Assembly: GCF_014204795.1 (NCBI RefSeq)
Contig: NZ_JACHMB010000001.1
Coordinates: 7,886,501 to 7,950,500, forward strand
Length of the DNA stretch: 64,000 nt
Reading direction: 5' to 3'
From: Nonomuraea jabiensis
GTDB lineage: Bacteria; Actinomycetota; Actinomycetes; Streptosporangiales; Streptosporangiaceae
Shown: piece by piece, positions 47,006 through 55,330 of the stretch
How positions within the stretch are numbered: position 1 is the stretch's first letter
How the letters are laid out: every line of letters begins with the position of its first letter
The notes under the pieces: model-generated
Databases searched by the model: none
What the model was told of the DNA's origin: nothing
The model's input: the letters and a program-made list of their open reading frames with translations, nothing else
Translations under genes and position numbers: made by a program

Positions 47006-49948
47006 ATGGCGGGCGAAGCGATGGACAGTCTGGTCAGGACACCGGCCGCGCGCCCGCGCCGGCCGCGCGAGATCGACGTGGAGCCGCTGCGGCGGCGGCT
47101 GGAGGAGACGGTCGACGGCGAGATCCGGTTCGACACCGGCAGCCGCGCCGCCTACGCGCGTGACGGCTCCAACTACCGGCAGGTGCCCATCGGCGTGGTG
47201 GTGCCCTACACGCTCGACGCCGGGGTGGCGGCGGTGGCCGCGTGCCGGGCCCGCGACGTGCCGGTGCTGTCGCGGGGCGGCGGCACCAGCCTGGCCGGGC
47301 AGTGCTGCAACGCGGCCGTGGTGATCGACTGGTCCAAGCACTGCGGCGCGGTGGAGTCCGTGGACGTCGCGGGCCGGCGGATCACGGTGCAGGCCGGCGC
47401 GGTGCTGGACGCGGTCAACCACGTGCTGGAGCCGGAGGGGCTGATGGTCGGGCCCCGGCCGTCCAGCCATCCGACCTGCACCATCGGCGGCATGATCGGC
47501 AACAACTCGTGCGGGGCGTCCGCGCAGGCGTACGGCAAGATGTCGGAGTCGGTGCTGCGGCTGGAGATCCTCACCTACGACGGCGTGCGCATGTGGGTCG
47601 GGCCGACCGACGACGACGAGTACGCCAGGATCCAGGCCGCGGGCGGGCGGCCGGCCCAGATCTACCGGCAGCTGCGCGAGCTGCGCGACGAGACCATGGA
47701 GCTGGTGCGCACCCGCTTCCCCAAGCTGGAGCGGCGCATCTCCGGCTACAACCTCGACCAGCTCCTGCCCGAGAACGGCTTCAACCTGGCCCGCGCCCTC
47801 GTCGGGAGCGAGGGCACGCTGGTGACCGTGCTGCGCGCCGAGCTGGCCGTGGTGCCGAGGCCGGCCGCGCGGTCGCTGGCGGTCCTCGGCTTCGAGGACA
47901 TTTTCGCGGCGGCCGACGCCGTCCCCGCCGTGGCCGGGCACCGGCCGCTCGCGCTGGAGGCCATGGACGACCGGATGTGCCGGCTCGCCCGCCAGGAGCG
48001 CCCCGACGATCCCGCGCTCCGCGACCTGCCGGAGGGGCGGGGGTGGCTGCTGGTGCAGTTCGGCGGCGACACCGCCGAGGAGGCGCTCGAACGGGCGCAC
48101 GGGCTGATGCGCGACGTGGGGCAGCACGCCACCCACACCTTCCTCGGCGACCCGGCCAAGGAGGACGAGCTGTGGCGCTGGCGCGAGGCCAGCCTGGGGG
48201 TGGAGGCGTACCCGCCGGAGGGGTGGGAGACGTACGAGGGCTGGTCGGACGCGGCCGTGCCGCCCGAGCGGCTGGGCACGTACCTGCGCGACTACGAGCA
48301 GCTGCTGCGCCGCCACGGCTACGCGGAGTCGGCGCTGTACGGGCACTTCGGACAGGGCTGCGTGCACGGGAGGCTCCCGCTCGACCTGCACACCGACGAC
48401 GGGATCGCCCGGTACCGGGCGTTCGCGGAGGAGGCGGCCGACCTGGTGGCCGCCTACGGCGGCTCGCTGTCGGGGGAGCACGGCGACGGGCAGGCGCTGG
48501 CCGAGCTGCTGCCCCGCATGTACGGCGACGAGGTGGTGGCGGCGTTCGGCCGGTTCAAGGCCGTCTTCGACCCGCGCAACCGGATGAACCCCGGCAAGGT
48601 CGTCCACCCCAACCGCCTCGACCAGGACCTCGCCCAGCGGCACTTCTACCCGCTGGAGCCCCGGCGGAAGTCCTTCGACTACCAGCGGGACCACGGCCGC
48701 TTCGGGCACGCCGCCACCCGGTGCGTCGGGATCGGCAAGTGCCGTCAGCACACCTTCGAGGGCGGGGTGATGTGCCCCAGCTACCGGGTGACGCGCGAGG
48801 AGGAGCACTCCACGCGGGGGCGGGCCCGGCTGCTGGGGGAGATGGTGCGCGGCGAGCTGATCGCGGACGGCTGGCGCTCGGCCGCCGTGCGCGACGCGCT
48901 CGACCTGTGCCTGGCCTGCAAGGGCTGCCGGTCCGAGTGCCCGGTGAACGTCGACATGGCCACGTACAAGGCCGAGTTCCTGGCCCACCACTACCGGCGC
49001 CGGATCCGGCCCCGCGAGCACTACTCCATGGGCTGGCTGCCGCTGTGGGCGGCGCTCGCCTCCGCCATGCCCGGCCCGCTCAACGCCTTGGCGCACACGC
49101 CCGGCCTGGCACGGCTGGCCAAGGCGGTCGCGGGGGTCGCGGCCGAGCGCGAGCTGCCCCGCTTCGCCAAGGAGCGCTTCACCGACTGGTTCAAGCGGCG
49201 GGGCCCGGTACGGCCCGGCACGCGGGGCAAGGTCGTGCTGTGGGCGGACACGTTCACGAACAACTTCGACCCGCACATCGGGCAGGCGGCGGTGAGCGTG
49301 CTGGAGGCGGCCGGGTTCGAGGTGCGCGTGCCGCCGGTGGCGCTGTGCTGCGGGCTCACCTGGATCTCCACGGGCCAGCTCGGGGTGGCGCGGCGGGTGC
49401 TGGCCCGCAGCGTGCGCGCGCTGCGGCCGTGGGCGGAGTCCGGGGTCCCGGTCGTCGGGCTGGAGCCGAGCTGCACCGCCGTGTTCCGCGCCGACGGCCC
49501 GGAGCTGCTGAACACGCCGGACACGCGGTTGCTGTCGGAGCGCACGCTGACGCTCGCCGAGCTGCTGGAGTCGGGGGCGCCCGACTGGCGCCCGGCCTCC
49601 CGGGGCGGGGAGGCGGTGGCGCAGGTGCACTGCCACCAGAGCGCCATCATGGGGTACGACGCCGACCGCGCCGTTCTCGACCGCTTCGGGATCCGCACGG
49701 AGGTCCTGGACGCGGGCTGCTGCGGCCTGGCCGGGAACTTCGGGTTCGAACGCGGGCACTACGACGTCTCGGTGGCCTGCGCGGAGGAGTCCGTCTGGCC
49801 CGCGGTCCGGGCGGCGGGCCCGGACCAGGCGATCCTCGCCGACGGCTTCTCCTGCCGCACCCAGATCGCCGCCTCCCGCACCGGCCGCCAGGCCCGCCAC
49901 CTGGCCGAGCTCCTGGCCACGTCGCTGTCCCGGCCGGACCGCGGCTGA
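47006..49948 (+). CDS. FAD/Fe-S D-2-hydroxyacid dehydrogenase (YdiJ-like)
   Basis: A 980-residue fusion enzyme. An FAD-binding PCMH domain (about 40-280: PVLSRGGGTSLAGQCCN, HPTCTIGGMIGNNSCGASAQ) and FAD-oxidase C-terminal domain (about 290-550, ending LSGEHGDGQALAELL and FDPRNRMNPGKVV) are followed by a ferredoxin domain with two 4Fe-4S motifs (CVGIGKCRQ, then CLACKGCRSECP near 640) and a C-terminal CCG domain (ALCCGLTW, EPSCTAVFR, DAGCCGLAGNFG). This order matches YdiJ, which oxidises D-2-hydroxyglutarate and related D-hydroxyacids. ATG 47021 is an alternative start. Confidence 0.9.
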   Translation: MAGEAMDSLVRTPAARPRRPREIDVEPLRRRLEETVDGEIRFDTGSRAAYARDGSNYRQVPIGVVVPYTLDAGVAAVAACRARDVPVLSRGGGTSLAGQCCNAAVVIDWSKHCGAVESVDVAGRRITVQAGAVLDAVNHVLEPEGLMVGPRPSSHPTCTIGGMIGNNSCGASAQAYGKMSESVLRLEILTYDGVRMWVGPTDDDEYARIQAAGGRPAQIYRQLRELRDETMELVRTRFPKLERRISGYNLDQLLPENGFNLARALVGSEGTLVTVLRAELAVVPRPAARSLAVLGFEDIFAAADAVPAVAGHRPLALEAMDDRMCRLARQERPDDPALRDLPEGRGWLLVQFGGDTAEEALERAHGLMRDVGQHATHTFLGDPAKEDELWRWREASLGVEAYPPEGWETYEGWSDAAVPPERLGTYLRDYEQLLRRHGYAESALYGHFGQGCVHGRLPLDLHTDDGIARYRAFAEEAADLVAAYGGSLSGEHGDGQALAELLPRMYGDEVVAAFGRFKAVFDPRNRMNPGKVVHPNRLDQDLAQRHFYPLEPRRKSFDYQRDHGRFGHAATRCVGIGKCRQHTFEGGVMCPSYRVTREEEHSTRGRARLLGEMVRGELIADGWRSAAVRDALDLCLACKGCRSECPVNVDMATYKAEFLAHHYRRRIRPREHYSMGWLPLWAALASAMPGPLNALAHTPGLARLAKAVAGVAAERELPRFAKERFTDWFKRRGPVRPGTRGKVVLWADTFTNNFDPHIGQAAVSVLEAAGFEVRVPPVALCCGLTWISTGQLGVARRVLARSVRALRPWAESGVPVVGLEPSCTAVFRADGPELLNTPDTRLLSERTLTLAELLESGAPDWRPASRGGEAVAQVHCHQSAIMGYDADRAVLDRFGIRTEVLDAGCCGLAGNFGFERGHYDVSVACAEESVWPAVRAAGPDQAILADGFSCRTQIAASRTGRQARHLAELLATSLSRPDRG

Positions 49949-49965
49949 GCCGCCCTTCCGCTGCG

Positions 49966-50003
49966 CTTCCTGCGGGCAGAGCGAGCACGCCGCCCGCAGG
50001 AAG
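49966..50003 (+). terminator. strong stem-loop after the dehydrogenase gene
   Basis: CTTCCTGCGGGC (49966-49977) and GCCCGCAGGAAG (49992-50003) form a perfect 12-bp stem with a 14-nt loop, about 20 nt after the stop. Confidence 0.7.
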
Positions 50004-50083
50004 CACAACGGAAGCAATCCGGTAGCGCCTTGCGCAACGGTCAGGCCTGTCCTTTAAAGATCCTTTATACGAGGTCGCGTCGA

Positions 50084-50944
50084 ATGTCCACATACTTACG
50101 CCGGGCGTCAGCCCGTGCCAGAGCCCTGTCGGCGCTGGCTCTGCTCGCCGTCCTGGGCTCGCTGCTCACGGCGCCCGCCGCCTCCGCCGCCGCGGCGGGC
50201 GCGCCGATGTTGCCCCTGTTCGTACGCAGGGCGAGCGACGGTCACCTGCTCGCCTACGAGCCCAAGGGCACCGGCGGCCTCCAGACCCCCGTCGACCTCG
50301 GCGGCGGCTTCTCCGCGGCAACCGCCATCGTGCGCGCCACCACCTCGGAGAACGGCACCGGCAACGACCTGTTCTTCCGCCTGGGCGGCGAGCTCTACTA
50401 CACCGCCGAACGCGGCACCTCGACCCTGCCGGTCGCCTCGAACATGGACCAGTACAACCTGATCATGACCCCGGGCAACCTGGGCAGCAGCGCCTCGCCC
50501 GAGATCATCGCCCGGGACACGGCCGGCGCCCTGTGGCTCTACCCGGGCCGCTCCGACGGAGGTCTCGCGGCCCGGGTCCAGGCCGGGACCGCCGGCTGGA
50601 ACGGCATGGACGCCCTGGCCGGATACGGCGACTACACCGGCGACGGCAAGAACGACCTGCTGGCCAGGACCACCGCCGGCACCCTCTACATCTATCCGGG
50701 GACGGGCGGCGTCACCGCCAACCAGATCCTGGGCGCCCGCGTCAGCGCGGGCACCGGCTGGGACGCCTACACCGCCCTGGTCTCGACCGGCGACAACAAC
50801 GGGGACGGCAAGGCCGACCTGATCGCCCGCGACTCCGCCGGCGCGCTCTGGCTCTTCAAGGGCACCGGCGTCTCCTCGGCCCCCTTCGCCGCCAAGGAGA
50901 AGATCGGCAACGCCGGCTGGAACGCCTTCAACGCCTTCTTCTGA
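50084..50944 (+). CDS. secreted FG-GAP/VCBS repeat protein
   Basis: A 286-residue exported protein. The Sec signal (about 1-40: ARALSALALLAVLGSLLTAP, then ASAAAA) is followed by a beta-propeller of FG-GAP-like repeats, with calcium-loop units GDYTGDGKNDLLARTTAGTL-YIYPG and GDNNGDGKADLIARDSAGAL-WLFKG plus two degenerate units. This is the actinomycete style in which such propellers accompany secreted hydrolases or toxins, but here the propeller stands alone. The start is ATG 50084. The next gene, the large toxin-like protein, begins 38 bp later and may be co-transcribed. Confidence 0.85.
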   Translation: MSTYLRRASARARALSALALLAVLGSLLTAPAASAAAAGAPMLPLFVRRASDGHLLAYEPKGTGGLQTPVDLGGGFSAATAIVRATTSENGTGNDLFFRLGGELYYTAERGTSTLPVASNMDQYNLIMTPGNLGSSASPEIIARDTAGALWLYPGRSDGGLAARVQAGTAGWNGMDALAGYGDYTGDGKNDLLARTTAGTLYIYPGTGGVTANQILGARVSAGTGWDAYTALVSTGDNNGDGKADLIARDSAGALWLFKGTGVSSAPFAAKEKIGNAGWNAFNAFF

Positions 50945-50982
50945 GCGCACCCGTCCCCGTAACCAACGGCTGAAAGCTGACC

Positions 50983-53900
50983 ATGCTCACCAACACCTCT
51001 GGGCGCCCTTTATCGGGCCCTCTGTCGGGATGGCTGCGCGCTGCCGCCGCGACCCTCGCTGCCATCACCGTCCTGTCCGCCACGCAGGTCGCGCCCCTGC
51101 CCGGCGGCCGCCCGGCGGCCGCCTTCGCCGACGCCGCCGAGTACGACCTCGCCCACGCCGCCTCGGTCCGCGCGGCCCAGTGCCTGCTCACCACCGCGCA
51201 ACGCAAGGGCGGCCAGGCTCTGAAGGCCGTCGCCCGCGCCGGGCTGGGCGGCGCCGACGACGTCCTGCTGCGCAACGCCGCCGACGACTACTGGGCCGAC
51301 CCGCCGACCCCGCTGCACACCGCCTTCGACCAGGACGAGGAGCGGACCGGGGACAAGCTCGACGAGCTCAACGACCGGCACTACGTCTGGGAGGAGTCGC
51401 TCGCCGTCCCGCCCCCGAAGGGGTACACGGACGCCGCATTCCAGACGATCGAGGCCAAGGACAACCCGTTCAGCAAAGTGGGCCTGTCCACCTGGATCTC
51501 CAACCAGTACTGGCAGCAAGAGGACGACTTCTACGCCGACCAGACCCCGCGGGCCGCCAAGGAGTCCGTGGACGCGGTCAACAAGATCGCCGAGGAGCGT
51601 TACCCCGCCGGCGGCGACGACGAGGAGGGGCGGCAGGCGTGGAAGGACCTGACCGACGACCACCCCATGTACGCCGACGACGCCCGGGCCTTCCTGGAGC
51701 GCGGCGGCTTTCCGACCGGCGCGCCCGATCCGGACAGCATGGAGTTCCGGGTCGACGTCGAGAACCTCAAGGCCCGCTACGCCTCCTGCACCACCGGAAA
51801 CCCGCCGGACCCGCACGGGGTGCTGGGCGCCGAGTTCGCCACGGCGTCGGCGGAGTGGCAGCAGGAGGTCGACGGCCAGCGCGCCCAGCGTGACGCCATC
51901 CTCAAGGAGGAGGCCGAGGCCGCCGCCGACCTCCAGGTCGCCTCCCAGGCCCTGGGCGAGGCGCTGGGCCAGTCGGTCATCGCGAGCCGGCTGACCGAAT
52001 GGCAGGCGTACTGGCTCAAGCAGTCGCCGGACGACCTGTCCTACCCGAGCGCGGCGGAGTTCGCCAAGGTCAAGAACGACATCGTCAAGGCCCAGGCCAT
52101 GGCGCTGGGCCGGGTGTTCGTCGCCTCGCGGGCCGCCCAGTCGGCCCAGCGGCACGCCTCCGCGGCGATGGCCGCCCAGCAGGCCGCGTACGCCCTCGCC
52201 GACGCCGCCGGCCTGCCCCGGGGCCGCGGCCTGCTCTACGGACAGCAGGCCGTCCAGGTCACCCGCGCCTCGGCCGCCGCCACGCAGGCCGTCTCGAAGG
52301 CCACCGAGACCGCGGCCAACGCCACCCGGGCCTCGGCCGCCGACAGCAAGACGCTGATGGCGCTGGCCGAGACGCAGGCGCACGCCTCGCGGGCGGAGTT
52401 CCGGCGGATGGCCGCCGAGGAGGCCGCCGCCCAGGCCAAGGCCGCCGCGGAGGGCGCCGCCACGCAAGCGGCTCTCGCGGCCGAGAACGCGGCCAAGGCC
52501 AAGAACGCCCAGGCCAGGGCCGAGGCCGCGGAGCAGACGGCGAAGGCGGCGGCCGACGACGCCCGGGCCAAGCGGGAGATCGCCGAGGCCGAGCGCGACA
52601 ACGCGGAGCGGCAGAAGAACATCGCCGCCCAGCAGCGCGCCAACGCCGCCGCCGCCGAGGCCAGGGCCGTGAGCGAACGCGCCAACGCCGCCGACGCGCT
52701 GAGCGCCGCCCAGGGCGCCGGCGCCACGGCGGCCGAGAAGAAGGAAGCGGCGCTGGAGGCCGAGCGTAAGGCGGCCGCGGCCCGTACCACCGCCCTGGAG
52801 GCCGAGAGCACCCGGGACACCCTGCAGGCCAAGGCCGCCGCCCGGGAGGCGTACGCCGCGTCCGTCGAGGGCACCGATGCCGCCGAGGGGGCCAGGACCG
52901 CCGCCACCCAGGCGCGTTCCGCGGCCGACCGGGCGACCACCGCCGCGACCAACGCCCGTGCCGCCGCCGACCAGGCCACCGCGGCCGCGTCCGCCGCCCG
53001 TGAGGCGGCCACGCGGGCCGAGGCCTCCGCAACCCGTGCCAGGTCCGCCTCCGACGCGGCCCAGCGCGACGTGGCGATCACCAACGCGGCGGTCACGAAG
53101 GCCCACGCTGCGGCGGCCGACGCCATCCAGGCCTCGTGGGACGCCTCCATCAACGTCCGCGACGCGGAGAAGTACGCGAAGACCGCCGTGGCCAACGCGG
53201 TCAGGGCCAGGGCCGACGCCGTCGCCGCCCGCAAGGAGGCCGACGCCGCGCACGTCAGCGCGGTCAAGACCGCCGGGTTCGCCTACGCCACCGCCCAGGC
53301 GGCGCTGGCCGCCCGCGACTCCTCCGTCCAGGTCATCAAGCCGGCCAACGACGCCATCGAGCTCGGCTCCCCGTACAAGGAGACCGACGCCTCGGCGGGC
53401 CTGGCCGTGCTGACCGCCCAGGCGTCCAAGACGCTGGCCGCCCAGCAGGCCGCCGTCGCGCAGGCCAAGGCCACCCAGGCGAAGAAGGCCGCCGCCGAGG
53501 CCAAGGCGCTGGCGGCCCAGGCCGACGCCGACGCCAAGGCGGCCGCCACGGCGGCGGCCGACGCGGCGGAGTCCGCGGCCGACGCCGTGGCCTCCCTCGC
53601 CCAGGCGCGGGCCTCGGCGGCCGAGGCGGCTGCGGCGGCCAAGGCGGCGGTGAAGGCCGAGGCCAACACCGTCGAGTACGACCGCCGCGCCACCGCCGAC
53701 GCCGCGGCCGCCGACTCGGCCGCGACCGCCGCCGAAGGCTACGCCAGCGACGCCCGCAACTCGGCCGACGAGGCCGAACTGGACGCCGCCTCGGCCCGCG
53801 ACGCCGCCAGTGCCGCGGAACGGGACGCCGCCACCGCCCGCGACGTCGCATCCAAGGCGGAAGCCGACGCGAGCGCCGCGGAGGAAGCCGCCAAGAACGC

Positions 53901-54930
53901 CCGGCAGAGCGCCGAGGAGGCGCAGGCCGCGGCGATCAGGGCCGAGGCGCAGGCACGCGAGCAGACCCGGGACAGCCAGCGCATCGCCACCTGGGACGGC
54001 GGCTTCGCGCTGACGGAGGTGGCGACCGACCTGACCGTGGACTCCTGGAGCGGGTCGTGCACCACCGGCTGGGGCGGCGACGGGACCTGCGACATCGACA
54101 TCCCGCTGCACATCCACGGGACGGTGTACTACAACCTCGCGACGTGCCAGATGACGAGCGCGACCGAAGCGGAGTGCACCCGCTACAACCTGCTCGTCAA
54201 GGACGTCGACTTCATCGAGCACCGCACGCTGCACATGGACGTGCGGAAGGTGATCCAGGAGTCGTTCAACAACCTGGTGCACGCCGTGCTCGGCGACTTC
54301 ATCGACTGCGCCAACTTCAAGGCCTCGGGCTGCGCCTGGGTGGCCGGCGAGATCCTCGGCCCGGTGGTCATCGGCAGGATCGCGAAGAGCGTGTTCGCCT
54401 TCCGCAACTCCATGCGCACGGGAGTCGGCGCCGAGGAGGCCGTGGCGGGCCTGGAGGCCGAGGCCGGCCTCGACCAGGCGACCGTGCTCGGGCTCGAAGC
54501 GCAGGCGGTGCGCGAGCTCGAGGCGCTCGAGGGCGCCAAGGTCTCGCTCGGCAGTCTCAGAGCCCAGTTCGTGGAGCTGGTACGCCGCAGGGCGCTAGGT
54601 TGGGACGCGGCGCAGAAGGGATTCAGGAAAGCCGAGATGGAAACCGCACTTCGTATCGAGTCCGAGCGCGGGGTGCGGCTCACCCGGTCCAACGGCACCA
54701 GCGAGGACTGGTTCGACCAGTACGGGCGGTCCTACGACGCGGTGGGCAGCGGTCTCAGCGCGGAGTTCTTCGAGCGGAGCTGGCCGGGCCTGCAGAGCCA
54801 GATCCAGTCGCATCTGGGCAAGGCGCAGTTCGTGCCGGTCGACGTCTCCCTGCTCTCGCCCGCCCAGATCGCGACGGTGAAGGCGTTCATCGAACCGCTG
54901 GGACGCAACGTCTTCATCGTGGGTGGCTGA
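50983..54930 (+). CDS. secreted Ala-rich polymorphic-toxin-like protein with C-terminal nuclease-like domain
   Basis: A 1315-residue protein. N-terminal Sec-type signal (about 1-50) and an acidic helical region (about 50-330) with units reminiscent of actinobacterial ALF-type repeats (YADDARAFLERGG). An Ala/Glu/Lys/Arg-rich coiled coil fills about 330-1000. A Cys-containing beta domain follows (about 1003-1085: SWSGSCTTGWGGDGTCDIDI), then a pretoxin-like hydrophobic segment (about 1105-1150: DCANFKASGCAWVAGEILGP). The terminal domain from about 1200 has E-METALRIESERG, DWFDQYGRSYDAVGS and a basic end, resembling restriction-endonuclease-fold tRNase tips of CdiA-type toxins. The stop overlaps the next gene (TGATG). 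A contact-dependent or secreted antibacterial toxin is inferred; the nuclease assignment is tentative. Confidence 0.75.
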   Translation: MLTNTSGRPLSGPLSGWLRAAAATLAAITVLSATQVAPLPGGRPAAAFADAAEYDLAHAASVRAAQCLLTTAQRKGGQALKAVARAGLGGADDVLLRNAADDYWADPPTPLHTAFDQDEERTGDKLDELNDRHYVWEESLAVPPPKGYTDAAFQTIEAKDNPFSKVGLSTWISNQYWQQEDDFYADQTPRAAKESVDAVNKIAEERYPAGGDDEEGRQAWKDLTDDHPMYADDARAFLERGGFPTGAPDPDSMEFRVDVENLKARYASCTTGNPPDPHGVLGAEFATASAEWQQEVDGQRAQRDAILKEEAEAAADLQVASQALGEALGQSVIASRLTEWQAYWLKQSPDDLSYPSAAEFAKVKNDIVKAQAMALGRVFVASRAAQSAQRHASAAMAAQQAAYALADAAGLPRGRGLLYGQQAVQVTRASAAATQAVSKATETAANATRASAADSKTLMALAETQAHASRAEFRRMAAEEAAAQAKAAAEGAATQAALAAENAAKAKNAQARAEAAEQTAKAAADDARAKREIAEAERDNAERQKNIAAQQRANAAAAEARAVSERANAADALSAAQGAGATAAEKKEAALEAERKAAAARTTALEAESTRDTLQAKAAAREAYAASVEGTDAAEGARTAATQARSAADRATTAATNARAAADQATAAASAAREAATRAEASATRARSASDAAQRDVAITNAAVTKAHAAAADAIQASWDASINVRDAEKYAKTAVANAVRARADAVAARKEADAAHVSAVKTAGFAYATAQAALAARDSSVQVIKPANDAIELGSPYKETDASAGLAVLTAQASKTLAAQQAAVAQAKATQAKKAAAEAKALAAQADADAKAAATAAADAAESAADAVASLAQARASAAEAAAAAKAAVKAEANTVEYDRRATADAAAADSAATAAEGYASDARNSADEAELDAASARDAASAAERDAATARDVASKAEADASAAEEAAKNARQSAEEAQAAAIRAEAQAREQTRDSQRIATWDGGFALTEVATDLTVDSWSGSCTTGWGGDGTCDIDIPLHIHGTVYYNLATCQMTSATEAECTRYNLLVKDVDFIEHRTLHMDVRKVIQESFNNLVHAVLGDFIDCANFKASGCAWVAGEILGPVVIGRIAKSVFAFRNSMRTGVGAEEAVAGLEAEAGLDQATVLGLEAQAVRELEALEGAKVSLGSLRAQFVELVRRRALGWDAAQKGFRKAEMETALRIESERGVRLTRSNGTSEDWFDQYGRSYDAVGSGLSAEFFERSWPGLQSQIQSHLGKAQFVPVDVSLLSPAQIATVKAFIEPLGRNVFIVGG

Positions 54931-55280
54931 TGGCGAACGACATCTTCGTCTCCGACGAGTACGCGTGGACCGCGTCGTCCGGGGTGTTCGAGTGGGTGGT
55001 CGGATTCCTGCTGGACACCATCGAGGACGCGGCCACCAAAGAACACCTCTCGCTGGTCCTGAGCGCCAGTTTCGGAAGCGTCGACCTGCGAGGGCTGCCG
55101 GAGGCCGGGCGCGCGCAGATCATGCGAGCCCTGCGCGGGCCACTGGTCCCGGCGGCCGAGTCGAGCCTCGCGCTCACTCAGCCCGAAGGTGCCCGGCGTT
55201 TCACCATCGGCCACGTCAAGGTCCTGGCCCTCATGGCCGAGGACGTGGCCGGATCCGCCGGCGGAAAGGGAGCCACCTGA
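54930..55280 (+). CDS. candidate immunity protein for the upstream toxin
   Basis: A 116-residue acidic, mostly helical cytoplasmic protein (VFEWVVGFLLDTIEDAATKE, then HLSLVLSASFGSVDLRGLPE). No family recognised. Its ATG shares the A of the toxin stop (TGATG), the tight coupling expected of a toxin-immunity pair. Size and position are the main evidence. A strong terminator follows 4 bp after the stop. Confidence 0.65.
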   Translation: MANDIFVSDEYAWTASSGVFEWVVGFLLDTIEDAATKEHLSLVLSASFGSVDLRGLPEAGRAQIMRALRGPLVPAAESSLALTQPEGARRFTIGHVKVLALMAEDVAGSAGGKGAT

Positions 55281-55284
55281 GCTG

Positions 55285-55330
55285 AGCCCGGCGGCCGTCC
55301 TCGTCCCCGGACGAAGGCGGCCGCCGGGCT
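55285..55330. terminator. strong bidirectional terminator
   Basis: AGCCCGGCGGCCG (55285-55297) and CGGCCGCCGGGCT (55318-55330) form a perfect 13-bp stem; inside, TCGTCC pairs with GGACGA to lengthen the hairpin. It overlaps the stop of the convergent recD2 gene. Confidence 0.8.

Noticed and set aside
46967..50017. A 1016-codon minus-strand frame opposite the FAD/Fe-S dehydrogenase
   Set aside because: Low-complexity Arg/Gly/Ala-rich shadow; the plus strand has clear domains and cysteine motifs.
52300..53960. Possible tandem DNA repeat in the toxin gene
   Set aside because: The regularity comes from Ala/Glu/Lys-rich coiled-coil codons; I see no exact repeating DNA unit.
51010..54282. A 1090-codon open frame on the minus strand opposite the toxin gene
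   Set aside because: Gly/Arg/Leu-rich translation with no domain, caused by the GC-biased third positions of the Ala-rich plus-strand gene.
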